From Aplectana chamaeleonis (Eukaryota > Nematoda > Chromadorea > Rhabditida > Cosmocercidae): 64,000 nucleotides of DNA. Made by a program: the position numbers and the translations under genes. The stretch lies in contig JAPDOI010001495.1 of the NCBI GenBank assembly GCA_029168955.1, positions 109,078 through 173,077 on the forward strand, in the 5' to 3' direction. Of this stretch, positions 1 to 11,594 are shown one piece after another. The notes below the pieces were generated by a model, which was given only the letters and a program-made list of their open reading frames with translations, had not been told where the DNA came from and did not search any database. How positions within the stretch are numbered: position 1 is the stretch's first letter; each line of letters begins with the position of its first letter.

Positions 1-467
1 CAAATTACTAAACATATTAATAAAATCAACTCAAAAAACCGAAAACCATCGTCACTTTCCTCATACTGCTGGATTCTTCATGTCATTTAAACATGGATTT
101 AGTTTTTCATGGTTTTTCTGCACTTTTATGCTTTAGATTTTGTGAGTTTCTATAAATTTAAGCTTTTGAAACCCGATTACGAGCGATGTGCAATAGCCGT
201 CGTTTGTAAAACACGGCGGCGTCGCCACACACACATAACGCTTTTAGGCGTAACTGCTTGGAAGCGCTACCCACGGTAGCATTTCGCTCGTGAATCACAA
301 TGTGATGGTTAGGGTAGCAATCTACCACGGGTAACGCTACCACTGGATAGGGCTACCAGCACTGCCGCATTGATGAATCCGGCCCCAGATAACCCACCCA
401 GAAGTTTTGAGCCTAATCTGAGACTGGTATTTCGGTGGAAGTAAGGCTCATCGAGCTATTTCTCAGG
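1..467. other. Non-coding stretch, no gene seen
   Basis: AT-rich at the left, then mixed composition. Short imperfect inverted motifs around 265-355 (built on GCTACC/GGTAGC) suggest a decayed fold-back repeat. No splice-flanked coding segment was found on either strand. Confidence 0.4.
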
Positions 468-1101
468 TACTCAGGACGACGGCCGGCGAACCTTTCCCAG
501 CTGGCCCGCGGTCTCCGTCCTCCGACCGCCCGCTTTTGGTTCGCCGGCCAGCTTCATGTCGATGGCCCGCCGACCTTTACCATATGGCCCGCGATCATTA
601 TTTGTATTATTGTTTACCTCAAGCATGTCACCCCGGCCCTACGGCGGAGAAACGACCCGCCTCGGTCCGCCGCAGTCTGCGGTGAGGAACCACCCTCCCC
701 GCGGGTGGCGGCGAAAACCGCCCCCCCCCAGCCGTGGGGATACCCCTATCCCCTCAGCGGTCAAAAATATGTTGGCCTCCGGAGAGCTACTCGAAGTAAC
801 CTTCCAGGGCCGGCATTAGAACGCCGATTGAGGACTCTAGTGAGATGAGGCGCCTTTTATACCAGCTGTGCATCTGATAAGCACGTAGCGACGCGATCAT
901 TCGTGATCATTATCAATTGTCTTCCCAACCGGCCGAATAGAAGATGGCGTGGCGTGTTTTGTGGTTCGCGGGCGAGCCAATATCCGCGCTGCGTGTGCGT
1001 CGCATACACCATGCTTCGCCGCTGGCCGGCACCCTCAAAATGTGGGGCGCTGGCCGTCAATTTCGGCATAGGGGTTCGCCGGCCGTCGCCCTGAGTACCT
1101 G
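468..1101. repeat. GC-rich fold-back element (MITE-like)
   Basis: The ends are inverted copies: CTCAGGTACTCAGG near 468 continues into a GACGGCCGGCGAACC block, and its reverse complement closes the element at about 1060-1101. The interior is unusually GC-rich compared with its AT-rich flanks, which gives long spurious reading frames. No transposase motif is visible, so it is best read as a non-autonomous terminal-inverted-repeat element. Related GC-rich text (CCCTCAGCGGTCAAAAAT) recurs near 54920-54940 inside the SCAF-like gene. Confidence 0.6.
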
Positions 1102-3746
1102 AGTATCCACAGTAACCTAACGTAATCTGGAAATCGATAAACAAGCCTCATATTCGTGTTAAACGCCCCAAAAAACTTTAGAGCCGAATTCTTTTGTAGC
1201 TCCTCAAAAATCATTAAAAAAGTAGCCTTCGAACCTCAAGATTTCCCCCAGACGCTTTCCACCGAACCTGCTGAAATCTCTCAAGAATCAATAAATAGAT
1301 CTCAGACTCTTAATCAGCGCCTAAAACAACCAACGGAAGAGTATTGAGCCATGCCAGCAGCAATTTTTCAGAACAACCCGGAATTTGCCTTCTCAGCGCC
1401 CTATTTCTGTTACGAAGCTTTGAAAACGTCCCTTTCTAGAACTCCGTGTGGCAACTGAGATAGTTTGAACAGGAACTATTTATGTTGTCTCACAACTACA
1501 AACTTTCAAATTCCGCTTTGTAAAACAAAAAAAAAGAAATGTGAAGCAAGCCATAGTGAGGGTGAAGAAGAGAGGTGAAAGTGACATGACTTCGTGTGGC
1601 AGTTAGGCGTTTCTTATCCTTCCATCGTCACACCAGCTCTTTTCCAGACCAATTATTTGTATTAAATAATCTCAGCAGAGGCGAAGAAAAGGCACTTCAC
1701 ATTCCGCAGAAGAATGACGGCTTTTGACATAAGCACTGTCATTTTAACACAAAACATTAAGGAATGTCGTTCCCTGGTTCAGAAAAAAAAACATACGTAA
1801 AAAGGGCGGGATCGACGAAACACCTTGAAGCAGGATGCATTCTCAACTATTTAGCACCATATGGATATTGAATATTAGACAGTATCATCTGAAAAGGGCA
1901 CATTTTTGTATGGACCTTCTGACAGTTGACGGGTAGGTGATACTCTACTTACTATACGAGAACATTGACAACGTAATATCACATACCGTGGAACCACCAC
2001 CGAGTTTTGCTAGGATTCTTATTACACGTCCGAACATACAAAGCGTTATCCGGTGGTCGTTTCTGAAAACAAGATCTGTTTGTTGAGCTTGAGCCCCCTA
2101 TGTTACAAGAAGCAAGTTCACTAGTCAGGCACTATCTAGGGAATCACAACTGATCAAAAACGCTGTTTTCAACGAAATTAATACCCGTTAATGAACATTC
2201 ACTGAAGTTTCAAATTTGTGTTTGTAACTGCTTATGACTTCTCTGAACCAAGTTATGAGCAAGACTAAGAACCGTTGAAGGCGCAACGGGTGGTCGTAAA
2301 CCTTATGGAATTTCTCAAAAAAATGAAAGTTTGGGGGGAGGGCTCGTAAAATTTTCGGTAAAACATTGATCTTTTTCTCCAAAACACTTGGTAAGATGAA
2401 ATGAGGCCCTTTATTACCATGAGTTTCAAGTTTTTTACAAATTTGTCAATCAAAAAGGCTTAAGCGATGGTTCATCTCGTGGGGGGAATCGTAAAAATTT
2501 TGGTCAATGAGGGGGGGGGCGTAGCTCCGCCAAAAACTGGCCCAACGGCCTGCTCAACCCTGGTTATGGGGTCGTTTATACTTCCGCCGCGGCGCGGCGA
2601 GATGCAATACAGCCATATCGATCAAGCGGCGCCGCGAGGCGTTTAGAGGTTTAATGCTCGAAATCTTCCAACTGGCAGGGGCCGTCGCCTGGGTGCTGCC
2701 GCGCCGCCCAAGGAGAGCAGGCGGCGCGGCGGCCGCGTGCGATCCACATTACCTTCATATGCTTTTTTGCTTTTATTTCAAATAAATTCTCAATTTTTGT
2801 TATTCTGATTCATCGCTAAAAAATCTTCCGAGGTTCTGGGCGTTATTCAGAGTAGGGTGGGTGAAGAAAATTTTTTTTTGCATTTGAAATAATTTTTCTC
2901 TAGAGAAAAATTGTCGAAGCCTCTATCTACTTTCAAGTGCGATGTTATGATAAAAAGATTAAAGATGTTTCTTTTGCAAAAGAAATTACTCATTACATAC
3001 AACCGGCCTTGTATAAACGGAATTGAGGTTCAATGGTATATTTACCTAGGCATCCAATGGTATAACAATGGTACACTACGATATATCTGCTGTGGAACTA
3101 ATCTGCTGACGTTATTCATTCTAGAGAAAACTGTGGTCCCCTTATTGATTTTCGATAGATTGCGGTAGGCTACGGTGGGTATACGGAGGCTTGATCAACG
3201 TCCAATAATCGGATCAACAATTCTCTCTGGGGGTTATTGGGAGCGGTGAACACAAACATGAGGTCCCCGAACAACCCTCAGAATCAAGTGTGAAGCTAAA
3301 TCCGGAGGATGATTTCTGAACACCCTAAAAATTGCCTGATGGCAGCACTACGTTTTCGCTCAACTGAGGGAACTCCTCATAACTCAGTTCAGAGCAGGGA
3401 TGAGCAGAGTTCCGCGTTTCACGTTCCGAAACCCGCTGTTTCACGCATTTTGGCACTCCGCGTTCCGTATTCCGTAAACCGCAGCAATTGCTGAGGAATA
3501 CGGAAACATCGGGTCATCTAGGAAGAAAAAAAACTAGATTATTTCTGAATTTTTCCGCGTTTCGGAAACCGCATTTCCGCGCATTTTCAGGCATTTCTCC
3601 CCCGATTTCCAGAACCGGATAAAAAAATGTTTCGTGGGCCGAAAACCCACTTCCACATTTTCATTTTCTTATTTCGCTCATCCCTGTTTCAGAGGTGTCT
3701 TCAGCTATACGGGCACACACTTGAAAAAGTCATCATAAGTATCTAT
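1102..3746. other. Repeat-rich intergenic stretch
   Basis: Nothing with coding character. It holds a fragment of the repeat family whose text resembles 'cgtgttaaacgccccaaa' (1150-1330, also seen at 39.2, 45.6 and 61.7 kb), a copy of the CGACCCCC/AAAATTTT repeat family (about 2270-2565), and a GC-rich island at 2585-2740. The missing last exon of the ubc-16-like gene (minus strand) would be expected here or further left; I searched for its conserved Trp-Trp codons and did not find them. Confidence 0.4.
2270..2565. repeat. Dispersed CGACCCCC / AAAATTTT fold-back repeat
   Basis: One copy of a family present at least seven times in this window. The hallmarks are an end reading CAACGGCCTGCTCAACCCTG (here about 2543-2562), a start that is its approximate inverse, and an interior with G or C homopolymer runs next to AAAATTTT. 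Other copies lie near 5484, 10392, 12904, 18062, 20463 and 36156. Confidence 0.5.
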
Positions 3747-3955
3747 TGTTACGTCCGTGACTTGTTTCCTAAAGAAAAAACATTGAAATCTCACCTGTGC
3801 CTGCCACAGCGGTCGCGTGCGCCGGCCCGCTCTAAGCGATTCAGGCCGAGAGAGGAGCGCAGCTGGTCAGCTTACCATACCGCCAGCATCCGTTGGGATT
3901 TAAATGTTTTTTTTTTCTTGAGGGAACGAAACATGGACCTAACTGTACATGAACT
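3747..3955. repeat. Short fold-back element
   Basis: GTCCGTGACTTGTTTCCT at the left end and its approximate inverse (AGGGAACGAAACATGGACC) at the right frame about 200 bp. The same ends occur at 20566 and 22090 around a 1.5-kb unit, so the two belong to one family. Confidence 0.5.
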
Positions 3956-4153
3956 ATTGATAGTTACGTTAGAAATGGTGTTTTTGAAAAGCTGTTAATC
4001 CCAAATAAGCAAAACACGAGAATGAAACAGCTCAAAACTTCTCAGCACAAAGCTTCAAGCTCAAAGCTGGTCCCAAGCCATTTTTGAAGAAATCACAACA
4101 ACTTTCCCCAATTGGTCGTAATTCTAGTGAATTATGGCTCCCTGGCGGCTAAC

Positions 4154-4880
4154 CTTTTCCCTTGCCGACGACAGCATAGAGAGTATAGAAAGACACACGG
4201 CTTGGACACTTAACGCTGGCGTCCAATCCTCAGATAAGATTGATAAGCAGATATGACCATTCGAATAGACATGAGGATGTACAGGAATGTTGTCACCGAT
4301 GAACATCACCTGAAACCCAAATTGATGATACTAATGAAAATACCACAGCAAATGAGACAATGATCTCACCTCAGGTGAGTTGAACGGGTACTGTTGCGTA
4401 AACCGGAACTGAAGGCAGAACTTTTCACCTTCATATAATGTACCCGTAGCTCCTATTACGTCAACACGCCACTGCCTAAAAAGAAGAAGCAAATTCGGAC
4501 ACTATTACGAGCGCACCTTTAAAAATTGGGCAAACAATGTTGGAAGGGAGGACAAAGACAGAAAGCAAAAGAGTTTAGCGCGCAATTCAACTGAACTACA
4601 ATTCGTTTCAACCTCAGGTTCCCCTTCCACTCTTTCCTTTCAGAAGGGAACCTGAGCGCATCGCGCTGCAACAGCGGCGAATTGAGAGTGTGAATTTAGC
4701 ACCAAGAAAGCAATAATGAGGCTAAGATCAGAAACAAAAGTGATAAGTAAAAGGCAGAATATCAACTCACTTAAGATCAGTACTGGCTGCGTCCTTGTTC
4801 ACCACAATACCCGTTGGTGGCTCAGTTGATAGTTGCTGGAGCTCTTTCATTAGACGTCGACTGCTCGCATCCAACGACAT
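4154..4880 (-). CDS. ubc-16: Ubiquitin-conjugating enzyme E2, UBE2W/UBC-16 type (3 exons, C-terminus not found)
   Basis: Reading the minus strand, exon 1 is 4880-4771, exon 2 is 4475-4370 and exon 3 is 4309-4154. Phases agree at both junctions and all sites are GT-AG. Exon 1 begins MSLDASSRRLMKELQQL, the amphipathic E2 helix 1. Exon 2 holds GTLYEGEKFCLQFRF and YPFNSPE, the E2 core strands. Exon 3 holds NIPVHPHVYSNGHICLSIL, with the catalytic Cys in HICLSIL, then SEDWTPALSVQ and SMLSSAREK. This wording is diagnostic of UBE2W, the E2 that monoubiquitinates substrate N-termini (established knowledge). An acceptor-like AATTTAG lies about 15 nt upstream of the ATG, suggesting spliced-leader addition (inference). 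The last exon, expected to encode a PPDN...WWYHDD-like tail, was not located, so the gene is either incomplete here or has a distant last exon. Confidence 0.88.
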
Positions 4881-6161
4881 CGTGGAACGAAGCACTAAAT
4901 TCTAGGCATTATTAAAATAATCTACAACACTATACTATTCAATTTCATTCATGATAAAAGCGACCACTAGCAGAGCACCTGAGTCTCGCCCAACCTCGGT
5001 CTCAATTACCTCTCTGCTTCCCATCTTGCACCGTTACCATCAACTAGGTGCTTCATCTTAGCGGAGAGATCCAATGGAGTGAACAAAGACCAGTGAGAGC
5101 CCATGAACGTTTTGCAGAGAACCAAAAATAAGTGCGGCAGCTCGCAACGCTCTGAAGTCTATCTCTCCATTCTTCAGGAGACTCGAGGCGCAAAACTTCG
5201 TGCACTTATAACACCTAAGAAATCTTTCACAGTACTAACCGCAACACGGTCAAGCGGGGCGTTGTGTAATTTCCCAAAATCTTCGCGACCCCCCCCAGGC
5301 CATCAAACTTTTTTCCGAATATCCGAAAGTTTTGCGATCCCCCACTGTAAATTTTCGGCACTTTTTTCAAAAAAAAGTTGAACTGCTTATATAGTACTGA
5401 AAAGGTACCTTATAACGTTCAATAACGGTTATTTTAAAAAACACGGTAGCAGAAATAGAGAAACAGCCCCTCCTCTCCAAGGTTGGGCAGTGCTGCGACC
5501 GGTCGCAACGAGGAGGTCGTAAAAGATTGGGAATTTTTTCGAAAAAACGAATGAATATCCTCCATTTATGTGGAACATTTTAGAAAAAAAAATTCCTATT
5601 TTGTGGGGTTAGGCGCTATTCGTACTACTCATTCCAAGAGAGGGGGTTCGTAAAAATCTTGTTCATGAAAATTTTTTTTATCCGAGAGAGGGGAGGGGGG
5701 GGGGGGTTCGTAAAAATTTTGGTCACCAGGGGGGTCGTAAAATTTTGATCACCGGTCGCAACGGCCTGCTCAAGCCTGCTCCTCTCCCAAATTATCGATA
5801 TAAAAGGTACAACACGACTTTCTGGAGATAAAATACAGACCATAACACAGTTTGCATTTCCATTTACACAGTGTAAGAAGGGTTGATCTATTCCTCCGCC
5901 GCTCGCGATATCATCCCTTCCGCTTCCTTTCGACTTTCCTCGGCTAGTTGTTGGCAAATATGACCCCTGGGAGCCCCCCCTAACTAGTTTTGTACTGCTC
6001 AAATGTTCGCAAATGGCTGGATATCGACTGAGACGACGGCAGCCGGGCAGAAAAGGTTCTTTTTTTTTCACCCATACTTCGTTAAATCAATGCGCACCGA
6101 CAGGGCGGGCTACAGCCCCGTCGACCCTCTTCCAGTGGGAGGAGGCACTCACAATCTGACA
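4881..6161. other. Intergenic repeats
   Basis: Immediately upstream of the ubc-16-like start. It contains a fragment of the CGACCCCC/AAAATTTT family at about 5270-5360 and another fuller copy at 5484-5782 with G9-11 runs. No splice-flanked exon was recognised. Confidence 0.4.
5484..5782. repeat. Dispersed CGACCCCC / AAAATTTT fold-back repeat
   Basis: Starts GGTTGGGCAGTGCTGCGACC and ends GGTCGCAACGGCCTGCTCAA, which are approximately inverse. The interior has several GGGGGG-TTCGTAAAAATTTT segments, i.e. internal duplication of the same module. Confidence 0.5.
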
Positions 6162-6764
6162 CATCTCAGACGAAAATTTCGGATCTCCCCCGCTGTTTTT
6201 GGGCGGGGGAGGTCCGAAGGTCCCCCGCGAGATTTTTTGGGCAGGGTTTACATGGGAACAACCGAGGGAGAAGAATCGGAGCTCCCGAGGGTGCTGGCGA
6301 TATCAGGATCATCAACATGTTTGGACAAAGGTTTCAACAATGTTGCTGGTATACTAGGCTTCTCACCTCACAGTGAGCCTCAGTCGGCTTTCCGGAGCCG
6401 GACCTGGAAGGTGGCCTCGAGTCACTTACCAGAAGATCCACCAGATGACGGAGGATAATTTTGGTTGCCGAGGGGAGGGGGATCTCCCCTCGGCGGGGAA
6501 GGAGAGGGGGGTGGATCCCAACTGTGGGTCCATATCCCCACGGTCCACAGTGGGGTGCACCCCACCGTGGAACGTGGCGGTGGAACCACCCACCCACCCC
6601 TCGTGGGTTTAAAAAAGGAGTCACCCCGATAGTGTCGAGGCTGGACTCCCTTTCAATCGGGACTCCCCCGCTAGTTTGTTCGGAGCTGCCGGGGGGGAGG
6701 GGGGTGTACCGGCGGAGTATACCCGTTTACCCCCTCGGGAGAACCAAAATTTTCGTCTGAGATG
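6162..6764. repeat. 603-bp terminal-inverted-repeat element (MITE-like)
   Basis: Precise terminal inverted repeats: CATCTCAGACGAAAATTT at 6162 and its inverse AAATTTTCGTCTGAGATG ending at 6764. The interior is strongly G/C homopolymeric with several local hairpins (CCCCCGC...GCGGGGG). No transposase is visible, so it is a non-autonomous DNA transposon by structure. Confidence 0.65.
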
Positions 6765-7798
6765 AAATTGGTGACTGATTGAAAAAGCTACCAATTTAAG
6801 TATTGCTGCAAAGTTTCGAAAACAGGAGCGATTGACAGCTACATCAAATACCTGATTTCAAGTTTTTTTCTTAATTTCCATGAATGAATGGTTGAGTAGC
6901 CCCCTCAACTAGAACAGTGCCCAACCCGATCGGCCAACAATGACCGAAAATGAGGACTCGACAGCACCTCCACATTCCTTCTATGTTAAAATCCGAAGAA
7001 AAAAAGAAACAATTTGGAACTTACATTACGCTTGTGTCTCTCAGTAGTTATCGTCGTTGTCGTCGTCGTTGCGTGTGATGTTCAATAACGTCCTCTCTAG
7101 GCAACAATGTAAGTAATCTGTAAATGAGAACAACCACACAGATTGGTTGTTGATGTACGAAACTGAGATGCAACAGATACGATGGAGATAACACACTCGA
7201 ATAGTTTTCGATCACAACACTTATGATAAGAACGTGTTTATTGGATAATTTTATCACAAAGTACGTGGGCATGTACCATACAAATCATGTCGTCATGTAC
7301 GATTACAACAGCGTCAACTATCGATTGGACCATCTTACATAACACTGAAACTCGTAAACACCGATACTATTAGCACGCTCCAAAACGACAACACTTTCGT
7401 CACCCTATCCACGATTTCTGAACCCTACAAAGCACCACTCTGAACTCTTTCCACCCGATAATCATTCAAAAATTGCATGTTGCTCAAAATCTTACGAAGT
7501 GCATACATAAGAACCTCGTAAAATCACGAAGAAAAGACAAGATTCACCATGAATAATAATAAATCTTTTCTTTAAAAATGATCAGATTTAAAAAAAAACG
7601 AAAAACTACCCGCAATTAATTATGCACCCATTACTAAACACAGAATGATATCATGCAAGTTCAAAACATTTCTAAAAGGAAGCAAACAACTGCAAGACCC
7701 GATGACATGCTAATGACGCATTAGGGCCGGAAAACAAAGAAGATTACCAACAAAAACATACTTATTCAACTCAGGAGAGCAAACTTTCTCGTACGACT
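6765..7798. other. MED7 downstream region
   Basis: AT-rich sequence downstream of the MED7 stop codon on the minus strand. It probably contains the 3' UTR and polyadenylation site; an AATAAA on the minus strand lies near 7237-7232 but is far from the stop. No exon recognised. Confidence 0.35.
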
Positions 7799-10700
7799 TC
7801 ATTCGTTAAGAAGCCGGACTTCAGCGTTACGACGATGCTTGAGCTGCGTCCGAGAGGGCCGCGGCGCTAGCCTCATCGTTGCCAATGCTGAAGCAGCCTC
7901 ATCCACATCCGGAGCCTAAATATGATGTAGTTGATAGGCATCACGTAACCAGGACCAGGATGAATCTCGTGATAGACCTGGTCCATTATGATGACGACGC
8001 GCCCTAATATGCTTCATTTTCAGCAACTCCTCTTCATCCATTGTTGACCAGGTGAACACCCACGTCGCTTTGCGGCATACTTGTGGGCGTGCATTGTGAC
8101 GCATAGAATAATCGAATCCTTGCGAAAACAGCGTGCCGCGCTGGCGTTGAGAAGTATGACTAGCGCCTTACTGAAAGAATGGGTTTAAGATAGCAGCCCC
8201 CCCCCTTGCCCGCCCCCTACACACTAAATTCATTGCGATTGCAATCGGCACGATTCCATGACCAGAGACATGACCTCGGCTTTGCAAGAGTAATAAATCG
8301 TAAAATTTTCGCGGATAGAGAATGTTAATAATGACCTACGATAACAAGGACCGGTTGGAGCTCATAAGGGAAAATCTTTGAACAATACAGATTCAACTAA
8401 AGCCTTGCTCTCGCTGCAGCTAATAGCTGCGCCCCTATGGAGGACAACTATTCCTTTTCCATCGCGCTTGATTATAAAGTGCTCCAAGCGCCAACGCTTC
8501 GTGGCAGACGTCCGCAATCGTTTCAACGCGGCGGCCAAGTTCTATGTTCTACTGCGTCGCTGCTGAAACAGCGATAATAAATGGTCGCTGATAACAGATC
8601 GATCGCTGCCAACCTGGCAGCGATGGAGTGACTGCCCTTGCGGTCATGCACTATGAATAAAATCGATATCGCTGCCAAATCGCTGCAATAGAGGGTGTCA
8701 CATCGCCAATATGGAAAACAGCAGCGATTCAGTAAAAATCGTGCTAAAGAAGCCGTCAAACAAGAAAAAACGAATGCGAGAATGCTCAAATCTCACCTCC
8801 ATCTTAATCAAGGTTGGCATGTTCTCCTCGTCCGAATCGATATCAATTCCTGTTAAAGGCGATGGACGTGGTACAGGTGTCAATTTCAGATCCGATAACG
8901 ACAGTTCTTCTCGAAGTGCTGCTTTTCCAGCCGTCAGATGTCCTCTGAGAAGAAATATAGATGGAATCCAAAAACGAAACACTGAATCTTTTCCCTGGGA
9001 AAACATCGACAAAGCAAAACATACTTGAAGCGCTTCACTGTTTTCTTGAGCTCTTTCAGCTGTTCACTCTGCATCATTCGCAGAGTGTCACGGGCCTGAA
9101 ACATGAATCATCGGATCAACAATCATAAAAAATTGGATATTTACAAAGTCAAACTTCAAATTATAGCTAATATTGTCAAACATGACTCATAGGTACATAT
9201 CCCCGCCATAATCGTCAAGAAAGCGAGACACAATCAAGAGACTTACTTGAAGAGGTCGATATTCATTGATAAGGTGATGCATATTGATGAATATGGTTTG
9301 AATGTCATTGATTTTCTCGATCCTTTCAGGATGATCTGGACAGCGTACGAGGATATCAAGCAGATCAAGGAAGGCCACAACCACACTCCTACAAACACAA
9401 TCCTTGAAATATAAGACCCCGAAAATGCCTTGGGAAGAGAGCTACTTGCCTATTCAGCTTCTTCATCTCCGTTTTCCAATCATACTTTGTTGGGTACAAC
9501 TGCTTGATATTCTGCGAAGCCAGAGACCTGAAGAAAACCCCCTTGTACAAATCGCAAGACTCAACGGGGAGCCAGACAAAACTTTGACTGTTTTCCTACC
9601 CTGATTGGAATTCGGTCTTCGATTCGATGAATTCAAGACCGTTCTTATGGAAATTCAAGCGAGAAAGAGCGCAACGGAATGATTTCCCAGCCATACAAGA
9701 TGCTTCGTGGCAACTTGACAAGAAGGAAACATTTTTCGCCGCAGAAGTGGACAGATCGCTTTAATATTCATTAGTCAAGGCCTCCACATAGTCGGGAGGG
9801 GTGAGCCGTGCAGCCACAAAGGTGAATGAGGAGCGGCTACGCCCTTCGTAGTTGCTCTATATTCACTATCAATGCGGTGCGACTCACCTCGCCCGGCTAT
9901 GCGCAGGCCTTCCGAGCAGAATAGTAACGCCCAATTACCCGATTCAATCATTCAACAAGGTTGTATTAATAGAGTTTCCGAATCGAAAAAAAAACATATT
10001 CGCTAAATTATTATAGTTTGAATCACATAAATATCTAATAAAAATTAATGATTGGAATCCAAAGCACATTAGCCATCGACTGCCGCCACGCGACAGCTCG
10101 CGCTGAATCTAAACGGTCCGTTTTCAGTTCAGCCAACCCGGGGTTTACTTATTTATCCCTAGCCTGGCTCTGGAATAGGGGGACGTCCTCCCCGAGGTAC
10201 GAAAACACACTACAGCGAGTTCATCCCATGGGACCATAAACAGGGTCAAGCAGACCTTTGTCCCAGATGTCGACGAAGCTGCGTCCCCACTCCCTTTGTA
10301 ACTGAAATTCTCGAGAAATTTTGAGAATTTTTACGCCCCCTACTAGATCAGTGAGCTTTCGACTATTTTGGTGCATTGTCGGGTCTGTAACCAGGGCTAA
10401 GCAAGCCGTTGCGCCAATTTTCGTCGAAGCTCCGACCCCTCCCCGTTGACCAAAAGTTTTGAGAAATTTCTTGAAATTTTACGACTCCCCTACCGAGATA
10501 GTAATTCCTTAAGCTTTTTGAAAGTGTAGAAGTTGGGAAAAAGTTCGACTTTGTGGTAAAATTCGATCACGAGCCCCTCTCCGATTTTCTTTTTTTTTTC
10601 AAAAGTTTTCCAATGATTTTACGACCCCCCGCTGCGCCAAGTCGTAACCCTGCTCAACCCTGTCTGTAACTGACTTAGATAAGATAGCACAGGGTACAGC

Positions 10701-11594
10701 GGGGTTGTAACCACGCTCAACGTAGGCGGAGCGGGAGGAGGATCGTAACCATTTTGGCCCGAAAAAAATTAAGGTTTTCAGAGGAGGAAGTAGTCAGAAT
10801 TTCCTCGTGAAACTTCACTTACGGAGGGGGCTCGTGAAAACTTGCGACAAATTTTCAAAGAATTTTTTGGTCGGAAGCGGCAGGTCGTAACACCGCGAAA
10901 AATCGATCGAAATGTCCCGCTAGACCAAGAGATAGCACGAAGCGTACGTTGCACCGTACAACCACGCTGGACTTTAAGACATCCAAGTATATGGCAGTAT
11001 AAAGGGCACCTCAAGCTGGTCCTCAGCTGCTTTTTCCACATCGTGGTTGCAGTAGGGGCTTTCTCTGTTCTCTGGGCCAAATTCCGGTCCGCAATTGCGT
11101 CTCGACACGCTATGCGGCCGCACGCGCTTGAGTCAGTCGAGTTTTCAGCGCCAAAGCCGACTCGACGTGGCTTTGTTTATACAATTTTCTCCCATTTTTT
11201 AGGTTTCCAGTTCACAAAACCCACCTAGAAACAACAGATCGGCGGCTGCGGCGCTGGAAGCTCTTCCGACTCGGAAGCGCGTGGCCCCAAAGCGTGTCGA
11301 GACGCATTTGCGGACCGGAATTTGACCCAGAGAAGCACAGTATATTCCAAACGTTTTGATTTCTCCCAAGACCGTTATTATCGTGGACACTGTCTTTCAA
11401 AGTAGTTCTACTCGAACAAACCTGATAATATCATCCTCCAATCGATACTCCTCTCCAAATACAGTGAACACCGACTGAACAGGAGGAGGTGGTAGTACAG
11501 CCCCCTGACTGATGCGTTCCGTGGTATAGTGCTGAGCATAGTCCGGCGGAGCAGGAAACGGGCTCACAGCCATGGCACCAGCTGCCTGGTTCAT
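7799..11594 (-). CDS. mdt-7: Mediator complex subunit 7 (MED7), complete six-exon gene
   Basis: Exons on the minus strand: 11594-11422, 9527-9450, 9388-9247, 9095-9025, 8944-8797 and 7915-7799. Total 729 nt, 242 codons plus TGA; every phase matches. The protein opens with a proline-rich segment ending VFGEEYRLEDDIIR. It continues through KQLYPTKYDWKTEMKKLN, then VVVAFLDLLDILVRCPDHP and HHLINEYRPLQ, then the helix ARDTLRMMQSEQLKELKK. These are the conserved MED7 blocks; MED7 forms the Mediator middle-module hinge with MED21 and acts in RNA polymerase II initiation (established). The length is close to animal MED7. A TTTGCAG acceptor ends 2-4 nt before the first ATG, as expected for spliced-leader trans-splicing; a second in-frame Met lies 7 codons later. 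Intron 1 (9528-11421) is filled with repeats. Intron 2 uses a GC donor. Confidence 0.92.
9440..9455 (-). other. GC-AG splice donor of MED7 intron 2
   Basis: The second MED7 exon ends AAT AG followed by GCAAGT instead of GTAAGT. The next exon begins GAGTGTGG after TTTGTAG, restoring Asn-Arg-Ser in the conserved block. AG|GCAAGT is the standard context of functional GC-AG introns. Confidence 0.8.
9775..9928. repeat. Small palindromic repeat in MED7 intron 1
   Basis: TCAAGGCCTCCACATAGTCGGGAGGGGTGAGCCG-type text at the left is approximately inverted at the right (ACTCACCTCGCCCGGCTATGCGCAGGCCTTC). About 150 bp, hairpin-forming, no coding capacity. Confidence 0.5.
10392..10660. repeat. Dispersed CGACCCCC / AAAATTTT fold-back repeat (MED7 intron 1)
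   Basis: Runs from CAGGGCTAAGCAAGCCGTTG at the left to CGTAACCCTGCTCAACCCTG at the right, with the characteristic CCGACCCCTCCCC and ACGACCCCCC segments next to AAAATTTT-like text between them. Confidence 0.5.
11061..11350. repeat. Palindromic element just upstream of MED7 exon-1 donor
   Basis: AAATTCCGGTCCGCAA and GCGTCTCGACACGC at 11079-11112 recur inverted at about 11296-11325. The arms are roughly 100 bp, the interior is GC-rich and there is no coding capacity. It lies in MED7 intron 1, about 75 bp from the exon 1 donor. Confidence 0.55.

Noticed and set aside
435..1144. GC-rich overlapping frames on both strands
   Set aside because: They lie inside a fold-back element. High GC keeps frames open by chance, and no domain is visible.
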